Notes under the pieces: model-generated
The model's input: only the letters and a program-made list of their open reading frames with translations
Databases searched by the model: none
What the model was told of the DNA's origin: nothing
In this document: positions 1 to 5,678 of the stretch, piece after piece
How the letters are laid out: each line of letters starts with the position of its first letter
How positions within the stretch are numbered: position 1 is the stretch's first letter
Position numbers and translations under genes: made by a program
Assembly (NCBI GenBank): GCA_026647295.1
Contig: JAPKHB010000105.1
Coordinates: 1-10,386 of the forward strand
Reading direction: 5' to 3'
Source of the DNA: Planctomycetota bacterium
GTDB lineage: Bacteria; Planctomycetota; PLA2; JAEUHO01
Length of the DNA: 10,386 nucleotides

Positions 1-250
1 CCAGCGGACCCCCGGCGAAGACCGCCCCGCGCCGCGGCACGAAGTGCTTGAGCGCCCCGGCCGCGAAGACGAGGCACGGCCGCCGGGCCACCCAGCGCGC
101 GAGCAGGCGGCGGCGCCGGTCCGGGAGGGTGTAGGCGCGCACGCGCGGCTCGAGCGCCTCGGCGCGCCGGGCGATCGCGTCGAAGTCCCCCTTCGCCACG
201 TGCCCGGGGTGGCGCACCAGCACGAGGTGGACACGCGCGGCGCCGGCCAT
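1..250 (-). CDS. Unrecognised protein, N-terminal 83 residues (runs off window start)
   Basis: The reading frame is open from an ATG at 250-248 to the window edge, giving 83 residues without a stop. It begins MAGAARVHLVLVRHPGHVAK, a hydrophobic beta-strand followed by a basic loop, and continues with an Arg-rich helix and a second hydrophobic strand (LVFAAGALKHF, about residues 60-70). This alternation resembles the start of a Rossmann-like or ATP-grasp-like alpha/beta protein, but no family-defining motif is visible, so I assign no function. The start lies 7 bases after the stop of the YdeI-like gene on the same strand, so the two are probably co-transcribed. The Shine-Dalgarno is weak, consistent with translation following the upstream gene. 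The C-terminus is outside the window. Confidence 0.6.
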   Translation of the reverse strand, partial: MAGAARVHLVLVRHPGHVAKGDFDAIARRAEALEPRVRAYTLPDRRRRLLARWVARRPCLVFAAGALKHFVPRRGAVFAGGPL

Positions 251-257
251 GGGCGCG

Positions 258-866
258 CTAGGACCGGCGGTAGCGCCAGTGGCGCGGCTTGCCCTCTGCC
301 ATCCACGCGACGGCCTGGGCGATGCGGCGGGCCCGCGTCTCGGGCTTCCGGGCCTCGGTGATCCACTCCAGGTACTCGCGCTGGTGCGAGGGCGCGAAGG
401 CGGCGAAGGTCGCCTTCGCCGCGGGCGCGGCGGCGAGCGCGGCCTTGAGGTCGGCGGGTACGCGCCGGGGCGCCTTCTTCGCCGCCGGCGCCCGCGGGGC
501 CTTGACGCCGGCCTCGTTGAGCCGGGCCACCTGGCGGATCAGGTCGACGAGCACCGCGGCCGGCGGCAGGTCCTTCAGCGTGGCGGCCTTGAGCGCGGAG
601 AGGTTCGAGACGCCGGCCTTTGCGAGCACCCCCGGGGGCGCCTTGACCAGGCGGGCCTTCCACAGCCCGAAGGCCACGTGGCGCTGGAACGCCGCCATGC
701 TCCCGAGGATGCCGTGGTGCTCGAAGTGCGGCACGCCCCACTTGATCGTTTCGACCAACCGGGGACAGGCGCGGTGGAAGGCGGCGCGCAGGCGGCGCAG
801 GATCGGCTGGGCGAAGGGGGGCGCCGCCTCGACGTAGGCGTCCACCCGGTCGAGCGTGGTGGGCAT
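258..866 (-). CDS. YdeI/OmdA-like protein (DUF1801 plus OmdA domain)
   Basis: A 202-residue soluble protein with two recognisable parts. The N-terminal half (about residues 5-115) resembles DUF1801/YdhG-type domains, with the typical LVETIKWGVPHFEHHG block at about 37-52. A charged Ala/Lys/Pro linker (about 120-138) follows. The C-terminal part carries the OmdA (bacteriocin-protection, YdeI or OmpD-associated) signature, with REYLEWITEARKPETRARRI at about 162-181 and a final WMAEGKPRHWRY. The family is widespread but its biochemical role is poorly defined; some DUF1801 members are described as iron chaperone-like, which cannot be inferred here. I chose the ATG at 866 because GGAGG lies 4 bases upstream and homology begins just after it; an in-frame ATG at 935 would add 23 low-complexity residues. 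It is divergent from the methyltransferase gene and leads a two-gene unit. Confidence 0.85.
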   Translation of the reverse strand: MPTTLDRVDAYVEAAPPFAQPILRRLRAAFHRACPRLVETIKWGVPHFEHHGILGSMAAFQRHVAFGLWKARLVKAPPGVLAKAGVSNLSALKAATLKDLPPAAVLVDLIRQVARLNEAGVKAPRAPAAKKAPRRVPADLKAALAAAPAAKATFAAFAPSHQREYLEWITEARKPETRARRIAQAVAWMAEGKPRHWRYRRS

Positions 867-870
867 GGGG

Positions 871-875
871 CCTCC
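871..875 (-). promoter_or_regulatory. Ribosome binding site deciding the YdeI-like start
   Basis: GGAGG on the minus strand, 4 bases before the ATG at 866. It supports that start over the in-frame ATG at 935, which has no comparable site. Confidence 0.6.
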
Positions 876-933
876 GCAGGGGGCCGGACGGCCGGGCGTG
901 GCGCGCCGGCCGCCCAACCGTACCCTGGCCGGC

Positions 934-1767
934 ATGACGGCGCGCCCCTACGGCCAGCAGCGGGAGATGGAGGACCGCAGCATGCAGGGGACCTTGGCCG
1001 CCCAGGCGGAGATGATCTTCCCGCTGGAGCGGCCGCTGCTCGAGCGCCTGGGCTTTGGCGCGGCGCGGCGGCTGCTCGACCTGGGCTGCGGGACCGGCCA
1101 GTTCGCCGGGCGCGTGGGCCAGGCCTTCCCCGGCCTCCAGGTGACGGGGCTGGACCTCTTCCCGGGGCACGTCGAGACCGCCCGGGCGCTTTGGCCCCGC
1201 GCGGAGCACCCCTGGCTCGACTTCGCCGTCGGAGACGCCACGGCCACGGGGCTTTCCCCCGCGTCCTTCGACCTGGTGACCGTTCGGCACATGCTCCAGG
1301 CGGTCCCCGAGCCCCCGGCCGTGCTGGCCGAGGCCCACCGTCTCCTGGTGCCCGGGGGGCGCTTCTACGCCCTGGCCGAGGACTACATGGGGATCCTCGT
1401 GGACACCGACGACGCCGACGCCCGGGACCTGTTCCTGGACGCCGAGCCCGGGGCCCAGGCGGCCGGGACGCAACTCTTCCACGGCCGGCGCCTGTTCCGG
1501 GAACTCGGGGCGGCGGGCTTCGGGGAGGTGGCGGTCCACCCCCTGGTGGTGGACACGCTCAACGCCCCCCGGGAGACCTTCGCCCGGATGCTCGAGCACT
1601 GGCGGGACGGCTACACCGGCTTCATGGCGGGCGCCCTTGGCGTCGCTCCGCCCGCCGCCCGGGCGCGCTTTGACGCCCTGATCGCCGCCGTCCGCGACCC
1701 CTCCCGCTACGCCTGCTGGCTCCTGCTGGGGGTGACGGGGGTGCGCGGCGCGGGTCCCGCGCCGTAG
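934..1767 (+). CDS. Class I SAM-dependent methyltransferase
   Basis: A 277-residue cytosolic protein with the Rossmann-fold methyltransferase core. Motif I is LDLGCGTG (residues 48-55), the SAM-binding loop. The acidic residue at the end of beta-2 is in TGLDLF (D74). AVGDATATGLS (about 98-108) is the adenine-contacting region. FDLVTVRHMLQAVPEP (112-127) and the LLVPGGRFYAL turn (137-147) complete a UbiE/Methyltransf_11/25-type pattern. The C-terminal 110 residues are helical and probably form the acceptor cap; the substrate is unknown. Length fits small-molecule methyltransferases. I chose the ATG at 934 (MTARPYGQQREMEDRSMQGT) because the upstream extension to 856 is Pro/Arg-rich and overlaps the divergent YdeI-like gene. 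The ribosome site is weak, so a start a few codons later is possible. It is divergently transcribed from the YdeI-like gene across 67 bases. Confidence 0.88.
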   Translation: MTARPYGQQREMEDRSMQGTLAAQAEMIFPLERPLLERLGFGAARRLLDLGCGTGQFAGRVGQAFPGLQVTGLDLFPGHVETARALWPRAEHPWLDFAVGDATATGLSPASFDLVTVRHMLQAVPEPPAVLAEAHRLLVPGGRFYALAEDYMGILVDTDDADARDLFLDAEPGAQAAGTQLFHGRRLFRELGAAGFGEVAVHPLVVDTLNAPRETFARMLEHWRDGYTGFMAGALGVAPPAARARFDALIAAVRDPSRYACWLLLGVTGVRGAGPAP

Positions 1768-1771
1768 GCGG

Positions 1772-1801
1772 CCCGCGTCCGGGCGCCGGGGGCCCTGCGG
1801 G
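1772..1801 (+). terminator. Possible hairpin terminator after the methyltransferase gene
   Basis: An imperfect GC hairpin just after the stop at 1767. CCCGC (1772-1776) pairs with GCGGG (1797-1801) and GGGC (1781-1784) pairs with GCCC (1792-1795), with an asymmetric internal loop between. It is followed by ATTCTT, a short T-rich stretch rather than a real T tract. It could end the methyltransferase transcript, but such stems arise easily at this G+C content. Confidence 0.3.
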
Positions 1802-1812
1802 ATTCTTCGCCA

Positions 1813-1842
1813 TTGACCCGGGTGGGAGCGGGTTGCAAGAAT
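1813..1842 (+). promoter_or_regulatory. Candidate sigma70-type promoter upstream of the small membrane protein
   Basis: TTGACC (1813-1818) matches the -35 consensus at 5 of 6 positions. After 18 bases comes AAGAAT (1837-1842), matching 4 of 6 positions of the -10 consensus. The site lies about 67 bases before the ATG at 1909 in a locally less GC-rich stretch. The -10 overlaps a TGCAAG direct repeat (1834-1839 and 1842-1847), which might be a regulator site. Identified by eye only. Confidence 0.33.
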
Positions 1843-1899
1843 GCAAGGCGGACGGGCACGAGCGCATTCCCTACCCCTTGCGCGACCCCGTCTGGGACT

Positions 1900-1904
1900 G
1901 GAGG
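1900..1904 (+). promoter_or_regulatory. Ribosome binding site deciding the start at 1909
   Basis: GGAGG ends 4 bases before the ATG at 1909. It favours this start over the longer in-frame ORF beginning at 1813, whose extra 32 residues are low-complexity and overlap the candidate promoter. Confidence 0.6.
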
Positions 1905-1908
1905 CGGC

Positions 1909-2415
1909 ATGGTTGTGGTGAACGAGGGTGCCGGGAGGCTTCCCCGGCGCTCGTTGCTCCTGTTCTTCCTGGGCCTGGTGGTGGGCGGGGGTCTCGCCTG
2001 GATCATCATCATGGCGACCGGCGTCCCGCCCGGCCCGGTGCGTGTGCGGTTCTTCAACGGGCACAACTCGAACGCCCCGGCGCTCAAGGTGGAGGCCTAC
2101 GCGGCGGAGGGGGACGCGGCGCCGGCCAGGACCGTGCAGTGGGCGAGTTCCGTCCTGCCGCCCTGGCGCTACGCGCTGGACAACCTCGACGATGGCGACT
2201 ACACGCGCCTCGACCTGTGGGTCGATGGAGCCCTCCTCAAGAGCTTCCGGCTCACCGACGTTCAGACACAGACCGGTGATGCGAACGCCTCGAAGCTCGG
2301 GGAACTCTTCATCTTGAGGATCGACCGAGGCGGCAAGGACTACTCGGTGGGCTTGACGTACGTCTCCGGAACGGGGAACACGCCGAACCGCTCCATCGTC
2401 TGGGACCAGCCCTGA
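1909..2415 (+). CDS. Small membrane-anchored protein of unknown function
   Basis: A 168-residue protein that I do not recognise. Residues 1-14 are a short cytoplasmic N-terminus with basic residues before the membrane (RLPRR). Residues about 15-37 are one hydrophobic segment (LLLFFLGLVVGGGLAWIIIM), either an uncleaved anchor or a signal sequence. The rest (about 43-168) is polar and rich in alternating beta-type segments such as VRVRFFNGHN, RLDLWVDGALLKSF and YSVGLTYVSGTGN, suggesting a beta-sandwich domain on the outer side of the membrane. The block DNLDDGDYTRLDLWVDGALL, near the middle, looks like a small carbohydrate-binding or carrier-like sandwich, but that is impression only. No lipobox is seen and there are no cysteines in the outer domain. 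It appears to be its own unit, with a candidate promoter before it and a 475-base gap after it. Confidence 0.72.
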   Translation: MVVVNEGAGRLPRRSLLLFFLGLVVGGGLAWIIIMATGVPPGPVRVRFFNGHNSNAPALKVEAYAAEGDAAPARTVQWASSVLPPWRYALDNLDDGDYTRLDLWVDGALLKSFRLTDVQTQTGDANASKLGELFILRIDRGGKDYSVGLTYVSGTGNTPNRSIVWDQP

Positions 2416-2433
2416 TGGGACGCATGGGGGCGT

Positions 2434-2680
2434 GGCGAAACGTATCCGTTCGGGGGTCGGAGGTCGGGACGTACGGCGCACCGGGAGGGGGCGCTCGGGG
2501 CCCTTCGTCGTCCTCGCGTGGAACGACCACGCGTCGTCCTCCTCATGTCCCCTCCGCACCCCTCCGGGCGCGCCGATGGCGCAAGAAGGTCGCGGGTTCC
2601 CCCAATCGGAGGGAGGGCTCCCGCGTCGGACGCGCCGCGCGAGGCCGAAGAGGCTGAACGGGTACGGCGAAACGCATCCG
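2434..2680. repeat. Near-identical 15-base repeat pair
   Basis: GGCGAAACGTATCCG at 2434-2448 and GGCGAAACGCATCCG at 2666-2680 agree at 14 of 15 positions, in the same orientation and 232 bases apart. Both are more A-rich than their surroundings, unusual in this DNA. They could be paired regulator sites before the CHAT gene or remnants of a duplicated intergenic segment. The coordinates span both copies; the sequence between them is not itself repeated. Confidence 0.4.
2508..2540. promoter_or_regulatory. Perfect 7-bp hairpin flanked by direct repeats
   Basis: CGCGTGG (2515-2521), a 5-base loop AACGA, then CCACGCG (2527-2533) form a perfect stem. The stem is flanked on both sides by TCGTCCT (2508-2514 and 2534-2540). 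It lies 100 bases after the stop at 2415 and about 360 bases before the CHAT start. A pyrimidine-rich run follows, but not a T tract. It may be a terminator-like element for the small membrane protein gene, or an operator with dyad symmetry. Confidence 0.35.
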
Positions 2681-2879
2681 GCCCCGTCGCCGCTTTGCAG
2701 GGGTGAAGGCGGGCGCATCGGCCTACTCGATGGCCGGCTCCCGCGGCCGCCTTCCGGACCCCGGAGGCCCGGCCGTGCCGCCCCGGCAGATCCACTTCCG
2801 CCGCCGTTCCCCCTGCCCCTGCGGGCGGATCGGGTCGGCGCCCGAGGTGCCGCCGGGGGCGCGGTCGGGCCCGGCCACC

Positions 2880-2885
2880 GGAGGG
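2880..2885 (+). promoter_or_regulatory. Ribosome binding site deciding the CHAT gene GTG start
   Basis: GGAGGG is followed after 5 bases by GTG at 2891. It is among the strongest ribosome sites in the window and lies directly before a good signal peptide. It rules against the 153-codon in-frame extension upstream. Confidence 0.7.
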
Positions 2886-2890
2886 ACGGT

Positions 2891-5596
2891 GTGACCCGCT
2901 TCGCGCTGCTACCCGCCATCCTGCTGATGCTGGCGGGCGTGGGTGCCCTCCCGGCGCGGGGGGATCCCGGAGAAGAGGCGTACGCCGAGGCGCTCAAGGC
3001 GCTGTCCGAACAGCGCTTTCGCCAGGCGGACGCGCACTTCGCCACCGCGGCCGCGCGCGCCCGTGAGGCGGGCGACGCCGCCCGGGAGGCCGACGCCCTG
3101 CTCGGCCGCAGCCAGTGCCTGGACGCCCTCGGCGACCTGTACGGCTATCGCGAGGTGACCGAGGAACTCCTCGCCGTGCAGCGCCGCCTCGGCCAGGTGG
3201 ACGCGGCGTGGCGGACGGAGGCTGACCTGGGGGCCGTCCTGGGCCTCCTGGGAAACCCGGCCCGGGCCGCGTGGCACCTCGGGCGGGCGGTCGCGGCCTT
3301 CGAGGAGGCCGGTGACGCCGAGGCCCTGGTGCGGGGGCTGGCCATGCTGGTGCCCTTCCGGGTCGCGTCGGGGGACCTGCGCCGGGCTCTACAGGACGCC
3401 GAGCGGGCCGTGCACCTCGGAAAGGAGCGACTCGCCGCGGTCGCGCCCGGGAGTGACGCGCTTCCCGGCGCAATCGTCGACCTTGCGCACGCCTACTCCG
3501 CGCGCGCGCACCTGTCGCTGGAGGTGCATGACGGATCGCGCGCCGCCGAGGATCTGCGCGAGGGTCTCACCCTCCTGTCCCGGCTCACGGGGGTCTGGCG
3601 CATGCAGGCGGAACTCAAGGCCTCCCTGGCGACGGCGCTGGCGCTCGCTCGGCACGACGCGGAACTGGAGGAGCCCCGGCAGGTCCTCATCGAGGTCCTG
3701 GACGAGTACCAGCGCCAAGGCGATCCGCTCGGCTCCGTGCCCCCGTTGCTGGCCCTGGCCGAGATCGAGTCCCGGCGCGGGGACCACGGCGCGGCGCAGC
3801 GCCATCTGCAGCAGGCCCGATCGCTCGCCCCCGCGGAGGGCGCCGCGGCCTTGGACGCGATCCTGGGGCTCTCGACCGTGCTGCGGCTGCGGGGCAAGCA
3901 CGCCGAGGCGGTGGCGCACGCCGCCGAGGCCCGCGCCCTGGCCGCGAAGATCGGGGATCCCCGGCGCATCGAGCGGGCGCTGACCGCCAGCGCGGAGGTC
4001 GCGCTCGCCGCCGGCGACGCGGGTGCCGCACTCGACTTCGCCCAGGCGGCGGCGCGGGCCGAGGCGCGCCTGGACGAGGGGGAGGCGGAGGAGCACTTCC
4101 TGGCGTCGGCGGTGTTCCGCGGCGAGTTGACGGACGTGGGGGTGGAGGCGGCGCTGCGCAAGCGCCGCCTGGACCACGCCGTCGCCTTCCTGGAGCGCGG
4201 CCGCGCCGCGGGGCTGCTCGACAGCCTCGGCGAACGCGAGGCCCTGCGCCAGGTCCAGGTGGCGCCGGAACTCCTCGCGGCCTACTGGAAGGCCAGGGAA
4301 CGCCACAACGCCGCGCGGCACACGACCCAGGCCGCCCGCGAGCAGGGCCGGCGGGAGGCCATCCGCGAGGCGCTCGGGCAGGAGGCCGTCGCCCGCGCCG
4401 AGTACCTGCGTTTTTCGCAGGCGGTGCAGCGCGAGTTGCACGCCGGCTCCCGGGTGCGCTTCGCGGTGGCGCAGGAACTCGAGCCCATCCAGCGCGTGCT
4501 CCGGCCCGGGGAGGCGCTGGTCCTGTACGAGTTCCTGCCCGCGCGGCTGGTCGCCGTCGTGGTGACGAAGGCCGGCGCGCGGGCGGTCGATCTGGCGGTC
4601 AAGGGCGCGGCCGCGGCGGTGGGCGAGGGGGCGCCCGCGCCGGCCGGTCCGGTCACCCTGGGCGACCTTGCCGCGCTCATCGAGCGGCTGGAACGGGGGG
4701 GGCAGGAAGCGCCCACGGAGCAGGCGACGGCCGACCTCGCCAAGGCGCGGGCCTGGCTCCTGGACGCGCTCCGGCTGGGCCCCGAGGTCCACACGCTGCT
4801 GCTCTCGCCCGACGGCGCGCTCGCCCAGGTCCCCTTCCCGGCCCTGCTCGCCCTCGACCCCGAGGCGGCGGGGCGCCGCGTCGTGCTGGTCCCCTCCGGG
4901 AGCGTCCACGCGCTCCTGCTCGAGGCCGCCGGGCTGCGGGGGCGCCGCACCCTGGCCGTCGCCGACCCGCTCTACACGGCGCGGCAGGTCGAGGTCCACC
5001 AGACCCTCACCCGCGGGGACGCGACGCTCGCGCCCCTGCTCCACGCGCAGGAGGAGGTCGCCGCCTTCACGACCGAGACCGACCGCCGCCTGCTCGGGCC
5101 CGAGGCCACCGAGGAGCGCTTCGTGGCCGCGCTCTCGGAGGAGCGGCGCTGGCGGGCGATCCACTTCTGCTGCCACGGGCTCATCGACTACCGCCACCCG
5201 CAGTTCTCGGCGCTGGCCATCACGCCGGGCGAGACCAGCGACGGCTTCCTCTCGCCCATCGAGATCATGCACCTGCGCATGCCGGCCGACCTCGTGGTGC
5301 TCTCGGCGTGCTCGACGGGGCTCGGGCCGACGCGCGGGGGCGAGGGGGTGCTCGGCTTCGTGCGGGCCTTCCTCGTGGCCGAGGCGGCGCGGGTCCTGGT
5401 GAGCCTGTGGAAGGTCGACGACGAGGCGACCAAGGAACTGATGGTGCGCTTCTACGCGGCGTGGAGCCGCCCGGAGGCCGAGGGGGGCGGGGACGTGGGC
5501 GCCGCGCTGCGCGCCGCCCAGGACCACGTGCGCCGCGAGCCCCGCTGGGCCCACCCCTATTACTGGGCCGCCTGGGTGCACTGGGGCCTGCCTTGA
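2891..5596 (+). CDS. Exported TPR-CHAT domain protein, caspase-like putative protease
   Basis: A 901-residue protein. Residues 1-24 form a signal peptide: TRF, the hydrophobic core LLPAILLMLAGVG, then ALPARG with likely cleavage before DPGEEAY. Residues about 28-410 are helical repeats of TPR type (for example EAYAEALKALSEQRFRQADA; ALAEIESRRGDHGAAQRHLQ). A helical linker follows, including the AVAFLERGRAAGLLDSLGER block near 430 that commonly precedes CHAT. The CHAT domain (peptidase clan CD, caspase/separase fold) covers about 525-901. Its presumed catalytic residues are His762 in IHFCCHG and Cys807 in LVVLSACSTGLG, followed by GEGVLGFVRAFLVAEAARVL and VSLWKVDD. Many CHAT proteins are cytosolic, for example TPR-CHAT of type III-E CRISPR; the signal peptide here implies the periplasm or outside. 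The metallopeptidase gene begins 82 bases downstream on the same strand, so co-transcription is likely. Family and active site are clear; substrate and actual proteolysis are unknown. Confidence 0.88.
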   Translation: MTRFALLPAILLMLAGVGALPARGDPGEEAYAEALKALSEQRFRQADAHFATAAARAREAGDAAREADALLGRSQCLDALGDLYGYREVTEELLAVQRRLGQVDAAWRTEADLGAVLGLLGNPARAAWHLGRAVAAFEEAGDAEALVRGLAMLVPFRVASGDLRRALQDAERAVHLGKERLAAVAPGSDALPGAIVDLAHAYSARAHLSLEVHDGSRAAEDLREGLTLLSRLTGVWRMQAELKASLATALALARHDAELEEPRQVLIEVLDEYQRQGDPLGSVPPLLALAEIESRRGDHGAAQRHLQQARSLAPAEGAAALDAILGLSTVLRLRGKHAEAVAHAAEARALAAKIGDPRRIERALTASAEVALAAGDAGAALDFAQAAARAEARLDEGEAEEHFLASAVFRGELTDVGVEAALRKRRLDHAVAFLERGRAAGLLDSLGEREALRQVQVAPELLAAYWKARERHNAARHTTQAAREQGRREAIREALGQEAVARAEYLRFSQAVQRELHAGSRVRFAVAQELEPIQRVLRPGEALVLYEFLPARLVAVVVTKAGARAVDLAVKGAAAAVGEGAPAPAGPVTLGDLAALIERLERGGQEAPTEQATADLAKARAWLLDALRLGPEVHTLLLSPDGALAQVPFPALLALDPEAAGRRVVLVPSGSVHALLLEAAGLRGRRTLAVADPLYTARQVEVHQTLTRGDATLAPLLHAQEEVAAFTTETDRRLLGPEATEERFVAALSEERRWRAIHFCCHGLIDYRHPQFSALAITPGETSDGFLSPIEIMHLRMPADLVVLSACSTGLGPTRGGEGVLGFVRAFLVAEAARVLVSLWKVDDEATKELMVRFYAAWSRPEAEGGGDVGAALRAAQDHVRREPRWAHPYYWAAWVHWGLP

Positions 5597-5678
5597 CCCG
5601 CCCCCTGGCACGGCCCGGCGCGTGGCGTTAGGGTGTCCCGCGGTGGCCGGTTGTCGGGCCGCGGAAGGGACGTTGCCG

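Larger units (their letters stand above)
2416..2890 (+). other. Gene-poor 475-base gap with small repeats and hairpins
   Basis: No convincing gene is seen here. The frame of the downstream CHAT gene stays open back to 2432, but its translation is a low-complexity Arg/Pro/Gly string and the CHAT gene has a strong ribosome site and signal peptide at 2891. The gap contains a perfect hairpin at 2515-2533 flanked by TCGTCCT repeats, a 15-base near-identical repeat pair (2434-2448 and 2666-2680), and a short CATCG...CGATG inverted repeat near 2715-2731. It probably holds the 3' end of the upstream transcript and the promoter or leader of the CHAT gene. Confidence 0.5.

Noticed and set aside
249..1673. 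474-residue plus-strand ORF covering the YdeI-like gene and part of the methyltransferase gene
   Set aside because: It is antisense to one well-supported gene and out of frame with the other, and its composition is low-complexity.
2689..2740. Possible REP-like intergenic repeat (reads as PSPLCRGEGGRIG in one frame)
   Set aside because: The phrase resembles translated intergenic repeats of other bacteria, but only one copy is present and the dyad is short, so a repeat element cannot be supported.
2432..2890. In-frame N-terminal extension of the CHAT protein by about 153 residues
   Set aside because: The translation is a low-complexity Arg/Pro/Gly string with no homology-like blocks. The GTG at 2891 has a strong GGAGGG site and starts a good signal peptide, which would be buried by the extension.
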